DNA of 13,399 nucleotides from Thermoleophilia bacterium. GTDB lineage: Bacteria > Actinomycetota > Thermoleophilia > Gaiellales > Gaiellaceae. The position numbers and the translations under genes were made by a program. The stretch is taken from positions 1 to 13,399 of the forward strand of contig JACVSB010000022.1 of the NCBI GenBank assembly GCA_014534155.1, read 5' to 3'. Positions 1-5,323 of the stretch are shown here, piece by piece. Every line of letters begins with the position of its first letter. Within the stretch, counting starts at the first letter, position 1. The notes under the pieces were generated by a model. It did no database searches. It saw nothing but the letters and a program-made list of their open reading frames with translations, and had not been told where the DNA came from.

Positions 1-364
1 CGAGGCGCGTCATCCGGACGAGCCCGAGGACGTTCGTCTCCCACATGACCACGTCGTCCTCGTCGGATCCGTCGGCGAGGGCGCTTCGCCCCAGAGCGAG
101 CCCCGCGTTGTTGACCAGGATGTCGAGGGGGCCGAGCTCGTCGCTCGCCCGCGCGACAAAGGCGCGGGAGCTCTCGCCGTCCCGCACGTCGAGCGCGGCG
201 GCGACGTGCCCGGGGCCGAGCTCGGCCGCGAGCTCATCGACGCGCTCGCGGCGGCGCGCTCCCAGCGCGAGGCGCGCGCCCGCGGCCGCGAGCGCGTGCG
301 CGGTGGCGCGCCCGATCCCGCTCGAGGCGCCGGTGACGATCGCCGTCCGATCGTTTAGGTCCAT
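1..364 (-). CDS. SDR family NAD(P)-dependent oxidoreductase, N-terminal part (cut by window edge)
   Basis: Classical short-chain dehydrogenase/reductase, of which the first 121 residues are present; the rest runs off at base 1. Seen: the Rossmann motif TGASSGIG at residues 11-18, LGARRRER at 34-41 after the second strand, DILVNNAG at 81-88, and ETNVLG with the structural Asn at 111. The Ser-Tyr-Lys catalytic residues would lie beyond the edge. In classical SDRs, arginines just after the second strand (GARR) usually bind the 2'-phosphate of NADP(H), so NADP preference is inferred. The ATG at 364-362 puts the TGxxxGIG motif at the usual distance from the N-terminus. It follows the DUF6457 gene by 2 bp, so the two are probably co-transcribed. 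The stretch near NNAGLALG recalls YdfG-type hydroxy-acid dehydrogenases, but the substrate cannot be assigned. Confidence 0.93.
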   Translation of the reverse strand, partial: MDLNDRTAIVTGASSGIGRATAHALAAAGARLALGARRRERVDELAAELGPGHVAAALDVRDGESSRAFVARASDELGPLDILVNNAGLALGRSALADGSDEDDVVMWETNVLGLVRMTRL

Positions 365-366
365 GG

Positions 367-609
367 CTAGACGCGCTTTCCCACCACGGCGTCGATCGCG
401 TCGCCGAGGTCGCCCCCCTGCCGTCCGAGCGCGAGCCCGACGAGGTAGGAGACGAGCGGCGCGTTCGTCCGTTCGCCGCTCTCGTGGGCGGCGATCCGGG
501 CGAGCTCGAGGAGCCCATCGATCTGCTCCTCCGTGAGCTGGAGCCCCGACGGGTCGGCGCCCGTCTCGCGCGCGAGCCGCTCGGCCGCCTCTTGAAGCCA
601 CTCGTGCAC
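367..609 (-). CDS. Small DUF6457-type protein
   Basis: An 80-residue soluble, mostly helical protein beginning MHEWLQEAAERLARETG. The pattern of a helical N-terminus, then ELARIAAHESGERTNAPL, then SYLVGLALGRQGG resembles the actinobacterial DUF6457 family. From memory, that family often lies next to, or is fused with, molybdenum-cofactor guanylyltransferase (MobA-like) genes. No such gene is visible here; the downstream neighbour is an SDR 2 bp away. The start is GTG at 609-607. A TAGGTT hexamer lies 8 nt upstream, so the message may be leaderless; a GGTAGG stretch is only a weak Shine-Dalgarno candidate. The molecular function is unknown. I am fairly sure it is a real gene, and less sure of the family name. 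Confidence 0.72.
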   Translation of the reverse strand: MHEWLQEAAERLARETGADPSGLQLTEEQIDGLLELARIAAHESGERTNAPLVSYLVGLALGRQGGDLGDAIDAVVGKRV

Positions 610-617
610 GGCCGGAA

Positions 618-623
618 AACCTA
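618..623 (-). promoter_or_regulatory. Candidate -10 hexamer (TAGGTT) for the DUF6457-SDR unit
   Basis: On the minus strand TAGGTT (TANNNT type) ends 8 nt before the GTG start. This is the spacing expected if transcription begins at or near the start codon, as in the leaderless genes common in actinobacteria. No convincing -35 was found. It lies in the 93-bp divergent gap shared with pntAA. Confidence 0.35.
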
Positions 624-688
624 CCGGGGAGCCCGGCTCGCTGTCCCCTGGGTGCAGGATGGGCGGACGAGCGACGGGGACGCGAACT

Positions 689-694
689 TAGACT
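689..694 (+). promoter_or_regulatory. Candidate -10 hexamer (TAGACT) for the pnt operon
   Basis: TAGACT (TANNNT type) ends 8 nt before the pntAA ATG at 703. There is no Shine-Dalgarno sequence between them, which suits a leaderless transcript. The opposing gene in the same gap shows the same arrangement with the same spacing. No clear -35 is visible. Confidence 0.4.
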
Positions 695-702
695 CCATCG
701 GA

Positions 703-1815
703 ATGCGTATCGGAGTCGCACGGGAGCGAGCTGAGGGGGAACGGCGGGTCGCGCTCGTCCCCGACACGGTCGCGCGCCTCGTGCGCGAGGGCATAGACCT
801 CCTCGTCGAGGCGGGAGCCGGGCTCGGGGCGTCCTTTCCCGACCGCGAGTACGCGGAGGCGGGTGCGGCGCTCGTCTCCTTCGAGGAGCTCTACGCCGAG
901 GCGGACCTCGTCGTGCGGGTGGGGCCGCCGCACGACGGCGAGCTCGAGCGCCTGCGCGCGGGCCAGGTCCTCGTCGGCCTGCTCGCGCCGCTCGTCAACC
1001 CCGAGCTCGCGCAGGCTCTCGCGGCCAGAGGCGTCACGAGCTTCTCGCTCGACGCCCTCCCGCGCATCACCCGTGCCCAGCCCATGGACGCGCTCTCCTC
1101 GCAGGCGACCGTGGCGGGATATCGCGCCGCGCTCACCGCCGCCACCCGGCTGCCCAAGTTCTTCCCCATGCTCACGACGGCCGCCGGCACGATCGCACCC
1201 GCGCGGGTGCTCGTGCTCGGGGCGGGCGTCGCCGGCCTGCAGGCGATTGCCACGGCCCGGCGCCTCGGCGCCGTCGTCTCGGCCTACGACGTGCGGCCGG
1301 CGGTCAAGGAGCAGGTGGAGAGCCTGGGTGCCACCTTCCTCGAGCTGGACGTGGAAGGCGCCGAGGGCGTGGGCGGATACGCGGTCGCGCTGGCCGAGGA
1401 CGAGCAGGTGCGCCAGCGGGAGCTCATGGCCCTCCATGTGGGCGAGTCGGACGCCGTGATCGCGACCGCGCTGGTCCCGGGTCGGCCGGCGCCGCTCCTC
1501 GTGAGCGAGGAGGCGGTGCGGCGCATGCGCCCGGGCTCCGTCGTCGTCGACCTGGCGGCCGAGATGGGCGGGAACTGCGCTCTCACGCAGCCCGGCGAGA
1601 CGGTCGTCGCAGGCGACGTGACCATCGTCGGCGAGACCAACGTGCCCGCGGCCATGCCCCTGCACGCGAGCCAGATGTACTCGCGCAACGTGGCCGCCTT
1701 CCTCGCCCTCCTCCTTCGCGAGGGCGAGCTCGCGCTCGACCAGGAGGACGAGATTCTCCGCGAGACCTGCATCACCCGCGACGGGCGGGTCGTCAAGGAG
1801 CTCGTGACGGCGTGA
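703..1815 (+). CDS. pntAA: Proton-translocating NAD(P) transhydrogenase, alpha subunit part 1 (NAD-binding domain I)
   Basis: A 370-residue soluble subunit that binds NAD(H) and passes hydride to NADP(H) on PntB in the membrane-bound transhydrogenase. Seen: an alanine-dehydrogenase/PntA-type N-terminal half (MRIGVARERAEGERRVALVP); the signature ITRAQPMDALSSQATVAGYRA region at about 122-142; the Rossmann loop GAGVAG at 173-178, followed by AYDVRP with Asp196 where NAD-specific enzymes carry an acidic residue; and the later GETNVPAAMPLHAS segment. The length fits the three-subunit (Rhodospirillum-type) form rather than the fused E. coli alpha chain. The frame is open back to 484, but that part is antisense to the DUF6457 gene and unlike PntA, so ATG 703 is the start. 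Its stop overlaps the next start as GTGA (1812-1815), giving a coupled operon. Confidence 0.96.
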   Translation: MRIGVARERAEGERRVALVPDTVARLVREGIDLLVEAGAGLGASFPDREYAEAGAALVSFEELYAEADLVVRVGPPHDGELERLRAGQVLVGLLAPLVNPELAQALAARGVTSFSLDALPRITRAQPMDALSSQATVAGYRAALTAATRLPKFFPMLTTAAGTIAPARVLVLGAGVAGLQAIATARRLGAVVSAYDVRPAVKEQVESLGATFLELDVEGAEGVGGYAVALAEDEQVRQRELMALHVGESDAVIATALVPGRPAPLLVSEEAVRRMRPGSVVVDLAAEMGGNCALTQPGETVVAGDVTIVGETNVPAAMPLHASQMYSRNVAAFLALLLREGELALDQEDEILRETCITRDGRVVKELVTA

Positions 1816-2114
1816 GCGCCGAGCTGATCGCGAGCATCACGATCTTCGCGCTCGCCGTCTTCCTCGGGTTCGAGCTGATCAGCCGGGTGCCGACGCTCCT
1901 GCACACGCCGCTCATGTCCGGGACGAACGCGATCTCCGGCATCGTCGTCGTCGGCGCGATCCTCGTCGGGGGCTCCTCGGACGGCCTCGTGGAACAGGCG
2001 CTCACCTTCATCGCCATCGTCTTCGCCACGGTCAACGTCGTCGGCGGCTTCCTCGTCACGGACCGGATGCTGCACATGTTCCGCGGCCGGGGGCGCCCAG
2101 GCGGAGACGAGTGA
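1812..2114 (+). CDS. pntAB: NAD(P) transhydrogenase, alpha subunit part 2 (membrane segment)
   Basis: A 100-residue membrane protein supplying the first part of the proton-conducting domain II. Three hydrophobic segments are visible at roughly residues 6-23, 40-56 and 61-83. The conserved stretch FLGFELISRVPTLLHTPLMS, followed by GTNAISGIVVVGAI, is characteristic of PntAB and of the matching part of fused PntA. The start is GTG at 1812, inside the stop of pntAA (GTGA), and its own stop again overlaps the pntB start as GTGA at 2111-2114. Production of the three subunits is therefore probably linked by translational coupling. No anomaly seen. Confidence 0.96.
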   Translation: MSAELIASITIFALAVFLGFELISRVPTLLHTPLMSGTNAISGIVVVGAILVGGSSDGLVEQALTFIAIVFATVNVVGGFLVTDRMLHMFRGRGRPGGDE

Positions 2115-3529
2115 CGCTCGCGTTCGCCCTCGCGGGCTGGCTCGTCAATCTCGCCTACGTCGCAGCAGCCGTCTGCTTCGTGCTGGGGATGCGCGGCCTC
2201 TCCTCCCCCCGGAGCGCCCGGCGCGGCAACGTGGTCGCCGCCGCGGGCATGCTCGTCGCCGTCGCCTTCACGCTCGGCCTCCGCGAGGTGGACGACTACG
2301 CCTTCGTCGTCGTCGCGATCGCGGTCGGCGTCGCCGTCGGCGTCCCGGCCGCTCGCTACGTGCGGATGACGGCGATGCCGCAGATGGTCGCCCTCCTGAA
2401 CGGCCTCGGCGGCGGCGCCGCGGCCCTGGTCGCCGCGGCGGAGTTCCACCGCATCACCGCCGCGACCGGATCGCCCGAGACGGACACCCTCGTTGCCACG
2501 CTCGCCTCCGCCCTCCTCGGCCCGCTCACCTTCTCGGGCAGCGTGCTCGCCTTCGCCAAGCTTCAGGAGCTCCTGCCCGGGAGGCCGATCGTCTTCCGCG
2601 CCCAGCAGGGGGTGAACGCGCTCGTCTTCGCCGGCGCGCTCGCCTGCGCCGTTGCGACCGCGGTCAGCGAGGACGAGCGCTGGCTTGTCGCCTGCCTCGC
2701 GCTCTCGCTCGTCTTCGGCGTCCTCCTCGTCCTCCCGATCGGCGGCGCGGACATGCCCGTCGTGATCGCGCTCCTGAACGCCTTCTCCGGCCTGGGCGGC
2801 GTGGCGACGGGTTTCGTCCTGGACAACAACGCGCTCATCATCGGGGGCACGCTCGTGGGTGCCTCGGGCACGCTGCTCACGATCCTCATGGGCCGAGCGA
2901 TGAACCGCTCGCTCGCCAACGTCCTCTTCGGTGCCTTCGGCGCGGCGGCGGCCTCCGGCGCACCTGCGGCCGCCGCTCCAGGCGCGACGGACGGGCAGAT
3001 GGTTCGCGAGATCAGCGCCGAGGACGCGGCCGTCATGCTCGCGTACGCGAACCAGGTCATGGTCGTCCCCGGCTACGGGCTCGCAGTCGCACAGGCCCAG
3101 CACGCGACGCGGGAGCTCGCCGACCTGCTCGAGGCGCGGGGAGTCTCGGTCAAGTACGCGATCCACCCCGTGGCGGGGCGCATGCCGGGGCACATGAACG
3201 TCCTGCTTGCGGAGGCGAACGTTCCGTATCCCCAGCTGCTGGACATGGAGAGCGCGAACCCCGAGTTCACCCGCAGCGACGTCGCCCTCGTCGTGGGCGC
3301 GAACGACGTCACGAACCCTGCGGCCCGGTCGAATCGCGACAGCCCGCTCTACGGGATGCCGATCCTGGACGTGGACGCCGCGCGCAACGTGGTCGTGCTC
3401 AAGCGCAGCATGAGCCCGGGCTTCGCGGGGATCGACAACGAGCTCTACTACAACCCGAGAACCGCCATGCTCTTCGGGGACGCGAAAGCGTCCATCGAGC
3501 GGCTCGTCGCGGGCGTCAAGGCCGTGTGA
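2111..3529 (+). CDS. pntB: NAD(P) transhydrogenase, beta subunit (membrane domain II and NADP-binding domain III)
   Basis: A 472-residue subunit carrying most of the proton channel and the NADP(H) site. Residues 1-280 hold about nine hydrophobic segments, including the conserved MTAMPQMVALLNGLGGGAAAL region (about 86-106) and ADMPVVIALLNAFSGLGG (213-230). An Ala/Pro-rich linker (about 278-293) leads to domain III. There VVPGYGLAVAQAQHA (318-331), HPVAGRMPGHMNVLLAEAN (352-370), GANDVTNPAA (396-405) and KRSMSPGFAGIDNELYYNP (431-449) are the known NADP-binding and lid motifs. All expected motifs are present and the length is normal. The start is GTG 2111 in a GTGA overlap with pntAB. A strong hairpin begins at the base after the stop codon. 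The complex couples hydride transfer to proton entry, normally making NADPH. Confidence 0.97.
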   Translation: MTLAFALAGWLVNLAYVAAAVCFVLGMRGLSSPRSARRGNVVAAAGMLVAVAFTLGLREVDDYAFVVVAIAVGVAVGVPAARYVRMTAMPQMVALLNGLGGGAAALVAAAEFHRITAATGSPETDTLVATLASALLGPLTFSGSVLAFAKLQELLPGRPIVFRAQQGVNALVFAGALACAVATAVSEDERWLVACLALSLVFGVLLVLPIGGADMPVVIALLNAFSGLGGVATGFVLDNNALIIGGTLVGASGTLLTILMGRAMNRSLANVLFGAFGAAAASGAPAAAAPGATDGQMVREISAEDAAVMLAYANQVMVVPGYGLAVAQAQHATRELADLLEARGVSVKYAIHPVAGRMPGHMNVLLAEANVPYPQLLDMESANPEFTRSDVALVVGANDVTNPAARSNRDSPLYGMPILDVDAARNVVVLKRSMSPGFAGIDNELYYNPRTAMLFGDAKASIERLVAGVKAV

Positions 3530-3559
3530 GGGGGCCGGCGGCGAGCGCCGCCGGCCCCC
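3530..3559. terminator. Strong hairpin terminator between the convergent pntB and glsB-like genes
   Basis: A perfect 13-bp GC-only stem (arms 3530-3542 and 3547-3559) with a GAGC loop begins at the first base after the pntB stop and ends 7 bases before the stop of the opposing gene. No T-run follows on either strand, so intrinsic termination would rest on the very stable stem; the position and symmetry favour a bidirectional terminator. It could also act as an mRNA 3'-end stabiliser. Confidence 0.75.
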
Positions 3560-3566
3560 TCGATCG

Positions 3567-3842
3567 TCAGACCGTTCGCGTGCCGCGCCGGCCCACGACA
3601 GCGCGGTAGATGAGGAGCAGGATGATCGCCCCGATGATCGCAGCGATCCACGTGCTGATGTCGAAGAACTCGTCCAGCGGATCGCCGAGCCCGACGACGC
3701 CGGCTATGAGCCCGCCGAGGAGCGCGCCCACGATCCCGATGATCGTCGTCACGATGATGCCCCCGGGATCGTCGCCCGGGAGGATGGCTTTGGCGATGAT
3801 CCCCGCCAGCAGCCCAAGGATGACCCAACCGATGATTCCCAT
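3567..3842 (-). CDS. GlsB/YeaQ/YmgE family stress-response membrane protein
   Basis: A 91-residue small integral membrane protein of the transglycosylase-associated (PF04226) family. Three hydrophobic helices lie at about residues 3-20, 28-51 and 62-79. The family pattern of an N-terminal GxxGWVILGLLAGxIAK, a PGxDPGGxxxTxxxGIxGAxxGG turn, and a last helix ending in a basic tail (YRAVVGRRGTRTV) is clear. Members are tied to general or envelope stress, with no proven biochemical activity. The ATG start at 3842-3840 is fixed by a Shine-Dalgarno sequence AAAGGA 5 nt upstream. It lies 96 bp downstream of the HxlR gene on the same strand, so it may be read through from that gene or have its own promoter in the gap; I could not identify a clear one. 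It converges on pntB. Confidence 0.93.
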   Translation of the reverse strand: MGIIGWVILGLLAGIIAKAILPGDDPGGIIVTTIIGIVGALLGGLIAGVVGLGDPLDEFFDISTWIAAIIGAIILLLIYRAVVGRRGTRTV

Positions 3843-3847
3843 GTCCG

Positions 3848-3853
3848 TCCTTT
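3848..3853 (-). promoter_or_regulatory. Ribosome binding site of the GlsB-type gene
   Basis: On the minus strand AAAGGA is followed by 5 nt and the ATG at 3842. It is a clear Shine-Dalgarno match and confirms the start codon. Confidence 0.75.
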
Positions 3854-3938
3854 CACTCGTTACAGCCGCCTCGGCAAGGATTCCCCGCCGCCGCGTCCTT
3901 TAGACGCGCCCCCGAGCCCCTTCCAAACTCCTTACGCG

Positions 3939-4406
3939 CTACACGAAGTGCAGCTCGGCGTCGTCGGGCTCCTCGACCGCCTCCGCGCACGTGGGGCAGT
4001 ACCAGCGCGCCTCGAGGGGCGTCCCGCACGCCGTGTGCCGCAACGGCTCGCGGCCCTCGTCGCCGCGCGCGCCCCAGTCGGCCAGGAGGCGCAGCGCCCC
4101 GGCGAGCTCCTGCCCGCGATCCGAGAGCTCGTACTCGAACCGCGGCGGGCGCTCGGAGTAGCGCCTCGCGACGACGAGCGCGTCGCGCTCCAGGTCGCGG
4201 AGTCGCCGGCTGAGGACGTTCGGCGCGATCCCGGGGACGGTTTCCGAAAGCTCGCCGAAGCGGCGCGGCCCCGAGAGGAGCGCGTCGACGAGGAGGAGGG
4301 TCCAACGATCGCCGACTCGCGAGACCGCGTCCTCGAGCGGTGAGCGGTCAGGAGCGATCCCGCGATCGTACTCACGCCGCCGGTGTTGTGTATTGTCACT
4401 TCTCAC
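3939..4406 (-). CDS. HxlR family winged-helix regulator with C-terminal Cys cluster
   Basis: A 155-residue DNA-binding regulator. The HxlR winged helix runs from about SPLEDAVSRVGDRWTLLLVD (22-41) through SGPRRFGEL (45-53), IAPNVLSRRLRDLERDALV (60-78) and PPRFEYELSDRG (87-98) to the final helix ALRLLADW. The family's common N-terminal cysteine (CPLE..), which senses electrophiles or oxidants in members such as YodB, is Ser22 here. A C-terminal extension instead holds His124, Cys127, Cys137 and Cys140 (HTACG...YCPTC), which looks like a small zinc-ribbon or redox site (inference). GTG at 4406 is preferred; the frame also opens at TTG 4412. No in-frame start codon lies between GTG 4406 and the HTH core. 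It is divergent from the S1C pair, and a palindrome overlaps its start, so autoregulation and control of the pair are likely. Confidence 0.92.
   Translation of the reverse strand: MRSDNTQHRRREYDRGIAPDRSPLEDAVSRVGDRWTLLLVDALLSGPRRFGELSETVPGIAPNVLSRRLRDLERDALVVARRYSERPPRFEYELSDRGQELAGALRLLADWGARGDEGREPLRHTACGTPLEARWYCPTCAEAVEEPDDAELHFV
4391..4396 (+). promoter_or_regulatory. Candidate -10 hexamer (TATTGT) for the S1C gene pair
   Basis: TATTGT resembles the TATAAT consensus and would start transcription near 4403, about 30 nt before the ATG at 4433. It lies inside the 5' coding end of the divergent HxlR gene and immediately upstream of the operator-like palindrome at 4405-4414, so a bound regulator would cover the start point. 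No good -35 was found. Confidence 0.35.
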
Positions 4407-4414
4407 TTGCAAGT
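4405..4414. promoter_or_regulatory. Operator-like palindrome ACTTGCAAGT
   Basis: A perfect 10-bp palindrome in an AT-richer patch between the divergent HxlR and S1C genes. It overlaps the HxlR GTG start and lies 6 bp before the S1C Shine-Dalgarno. The half-site TCACTT also occurs 7 bp upstream at 4397-4402 as a direct repeat. HxlR proteins bind palindromic sites as dimers, so this is the likely operator for both genes. That it is bound by this HxlR protein is inference. Confidence 0.5.
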
Positions 4415-4420
4415 TACTCG

Positions 4421-4427
4421 AAAGGAG
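4421..4427 (+). promoter_or_regulatory. Ribosome binding site that fixes the first S1C start
   Basis: AAAGGAG lies 5 nt before the ATG at 4433. The reading frame is open further upstream (to 4340) and another ATG in a different frame occurs at 4429, so this Shine-Dalgarno decides the start. Confidence 0.8.
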
Positions 4428-4432
4428 TATGC

Positions 4433-5323
4433 ATGACGTTCATCCGCGAGCTTCAGGACGCGGTGGCGCGCACCGCGGCGGAGGTGGGGCCGTCGGTCGT
4501 CGGCCTCGGCCGCGGGCGCGGGGGAAGCGGGATCGTCGTCGCCGAGGACCGCGTCCTTACGAGCGCCCACAACATCCGCGGAGAGGAGGCGACGGTCTCC
4601 TTCCTGGACGGGCGAAGCGAACGCGGCCCCCTGCTCGCGGCCGACGTGGATCGCGGGCTCGCCGTCCTCGAGGTGCCGACGGGGGGCGCGCCAGCCCTCT
4701 CCTGGGCGGGCAGCGAGGCGTCGATCGGAACCCCGGTCTTCGCGCTCGCGAACCCCGGCGGCCGCGGCCTTCGCGTCACGTTCGGCCTCGTCTCCGCGAC
4801 CGAGAGAAGCTTCCGGGGCGCCCGCGGCCGGCGGGTCCGCCCCTCGCTGGAGCATACGGCGCCGCTGGTTCGCGGCTCGGCCGGCGGCCCGCTCGTCGAC
4901 GCCGCCGGCGGGCTGCTCGGGATCAACGCGCTTCGCGTCGAGGGCTCGCTCGTCCTCGCGCTGACCGCCGACGCGGATCTCCGCTCGCGCGTCGACGCTC
5001 TGGCCCGCGGGGAGGCCCCGCAGCGCATGCGTCTCGGGGTCGCGATCGTCCCCGGTCGGGCTGCGCGCCGCATGCGGCGTGCCGTCGGGCTTCCCGAGCG
5101 CGACGGGCTCCTCGTTCGCCAGGTGGCGGCGGACGGCCCTGCTGCGGACGCCGGGCTCGAGGAGGGGGACCTGATCGCTACCGCGGACGGTCAGGCGCTC
5201 GTTGAGGTCGACGACCTCTTTCGCGTGCTCGACGCCGCCGAGCCCGGGCGGTCGCTCGCGCTCACCGTCGTCCGAGGGCTCGACGAGCGCACGGTCTCGC
5301 TTGTGCTCGCCGATGCCGGGTGA
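4433..5323 (+). CDS. S1C (HtrA/Deg-like) pseudoprotease with PDZ domain
   Basis: A 296-residue protein with the trypsin-like S1C fold (about 10-185) and a C-terminal PDZ domain (about 200-295, with GLLVRQVAADGPAADAGLEEGDLI). Of the triad, His46 is present (VLTSAHNI). The aspartate of the usual D-L-A-V-L motif is Gly75 (DVDRGLAVL), and the serine of GNSGGP is Ala150 (RGSAGGPLVD). I checked the codons directly: GGG and GCC. Classical serine-protease activity is therefore not expected. The frame is otherwise intact and the LGIN strand and PDZ motifs are conserved, so this looks like a maintained pseudoenzyme, perhaps a scaffold, substrate adaptor or regulator, and not a decaying gene. No signal peptide or membrane helix is seen, which suggests a cytosolic location. 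Its stop overlaps the start of the active paralogue (TGATG). Confidence 0.9.
   Translation: MTFIRELQDAVARTAAEVGPSVVGLGRGRGGSGIVVAEDRVLTSAHNIRGEEATVSFLDGRSERGPLLAADVDRGLAVLEVPTGGAPALSWAGSEASIGTPVFALANPGGRGLRVTFGLVSATERSFRGARGRRVRPSLEHTAPLVRGSAGGPLVDAAGGLLGINALRVEGSLVLALTADADLRSRVDALARGEAPQRMRLGVAIVPGRAARRMRRAVGLPERDGLLVRQVAADGPAADAGLEEGDLIATADGQALVEVDDLFRVLDAAEPGRSLALTVVRGLDERTVSLVLADAG

Noticed and set aside
624..636. CCGGG-GAG-CCCGG hairpin in the pnt/DUF6457 gap
   Set aside because: Short arms of G and C only are expected by chance at this composition; no support for an operator.
484..702. In-frame extension of pntAA upstream of ATG 703
   Set aside because: The added 73 residues are antisense to the DUF6457 gene and unlike PntA; ATG 703 gives the canonical N-terminus MRIGVARE.
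1793..3193. 466-residue open frame on the minus strand
   Set aside because: Antisense of pntAB-pntB, low-complexity charged sequence, no recognisable motif.
3843..3938. SigB-like promoter for the GlsB-type stress gene
   Set aside because: A GTTTGG stretch is present on the minus strand but no GGGTAT-like -10 at the right distance. Nothing else in this 96-bp gap is convincing apart from the Shine-Dalgarno.
4433..5323. Pseudogene call for the first S1C gene
   Set aside because: The frame is intact, with a good Shine-Dalgarno, conserved fold and PDZ motifs, and a coupled downstream gene. Only the catalytic residues differ, which fits a pseudoenzyme better than decay.
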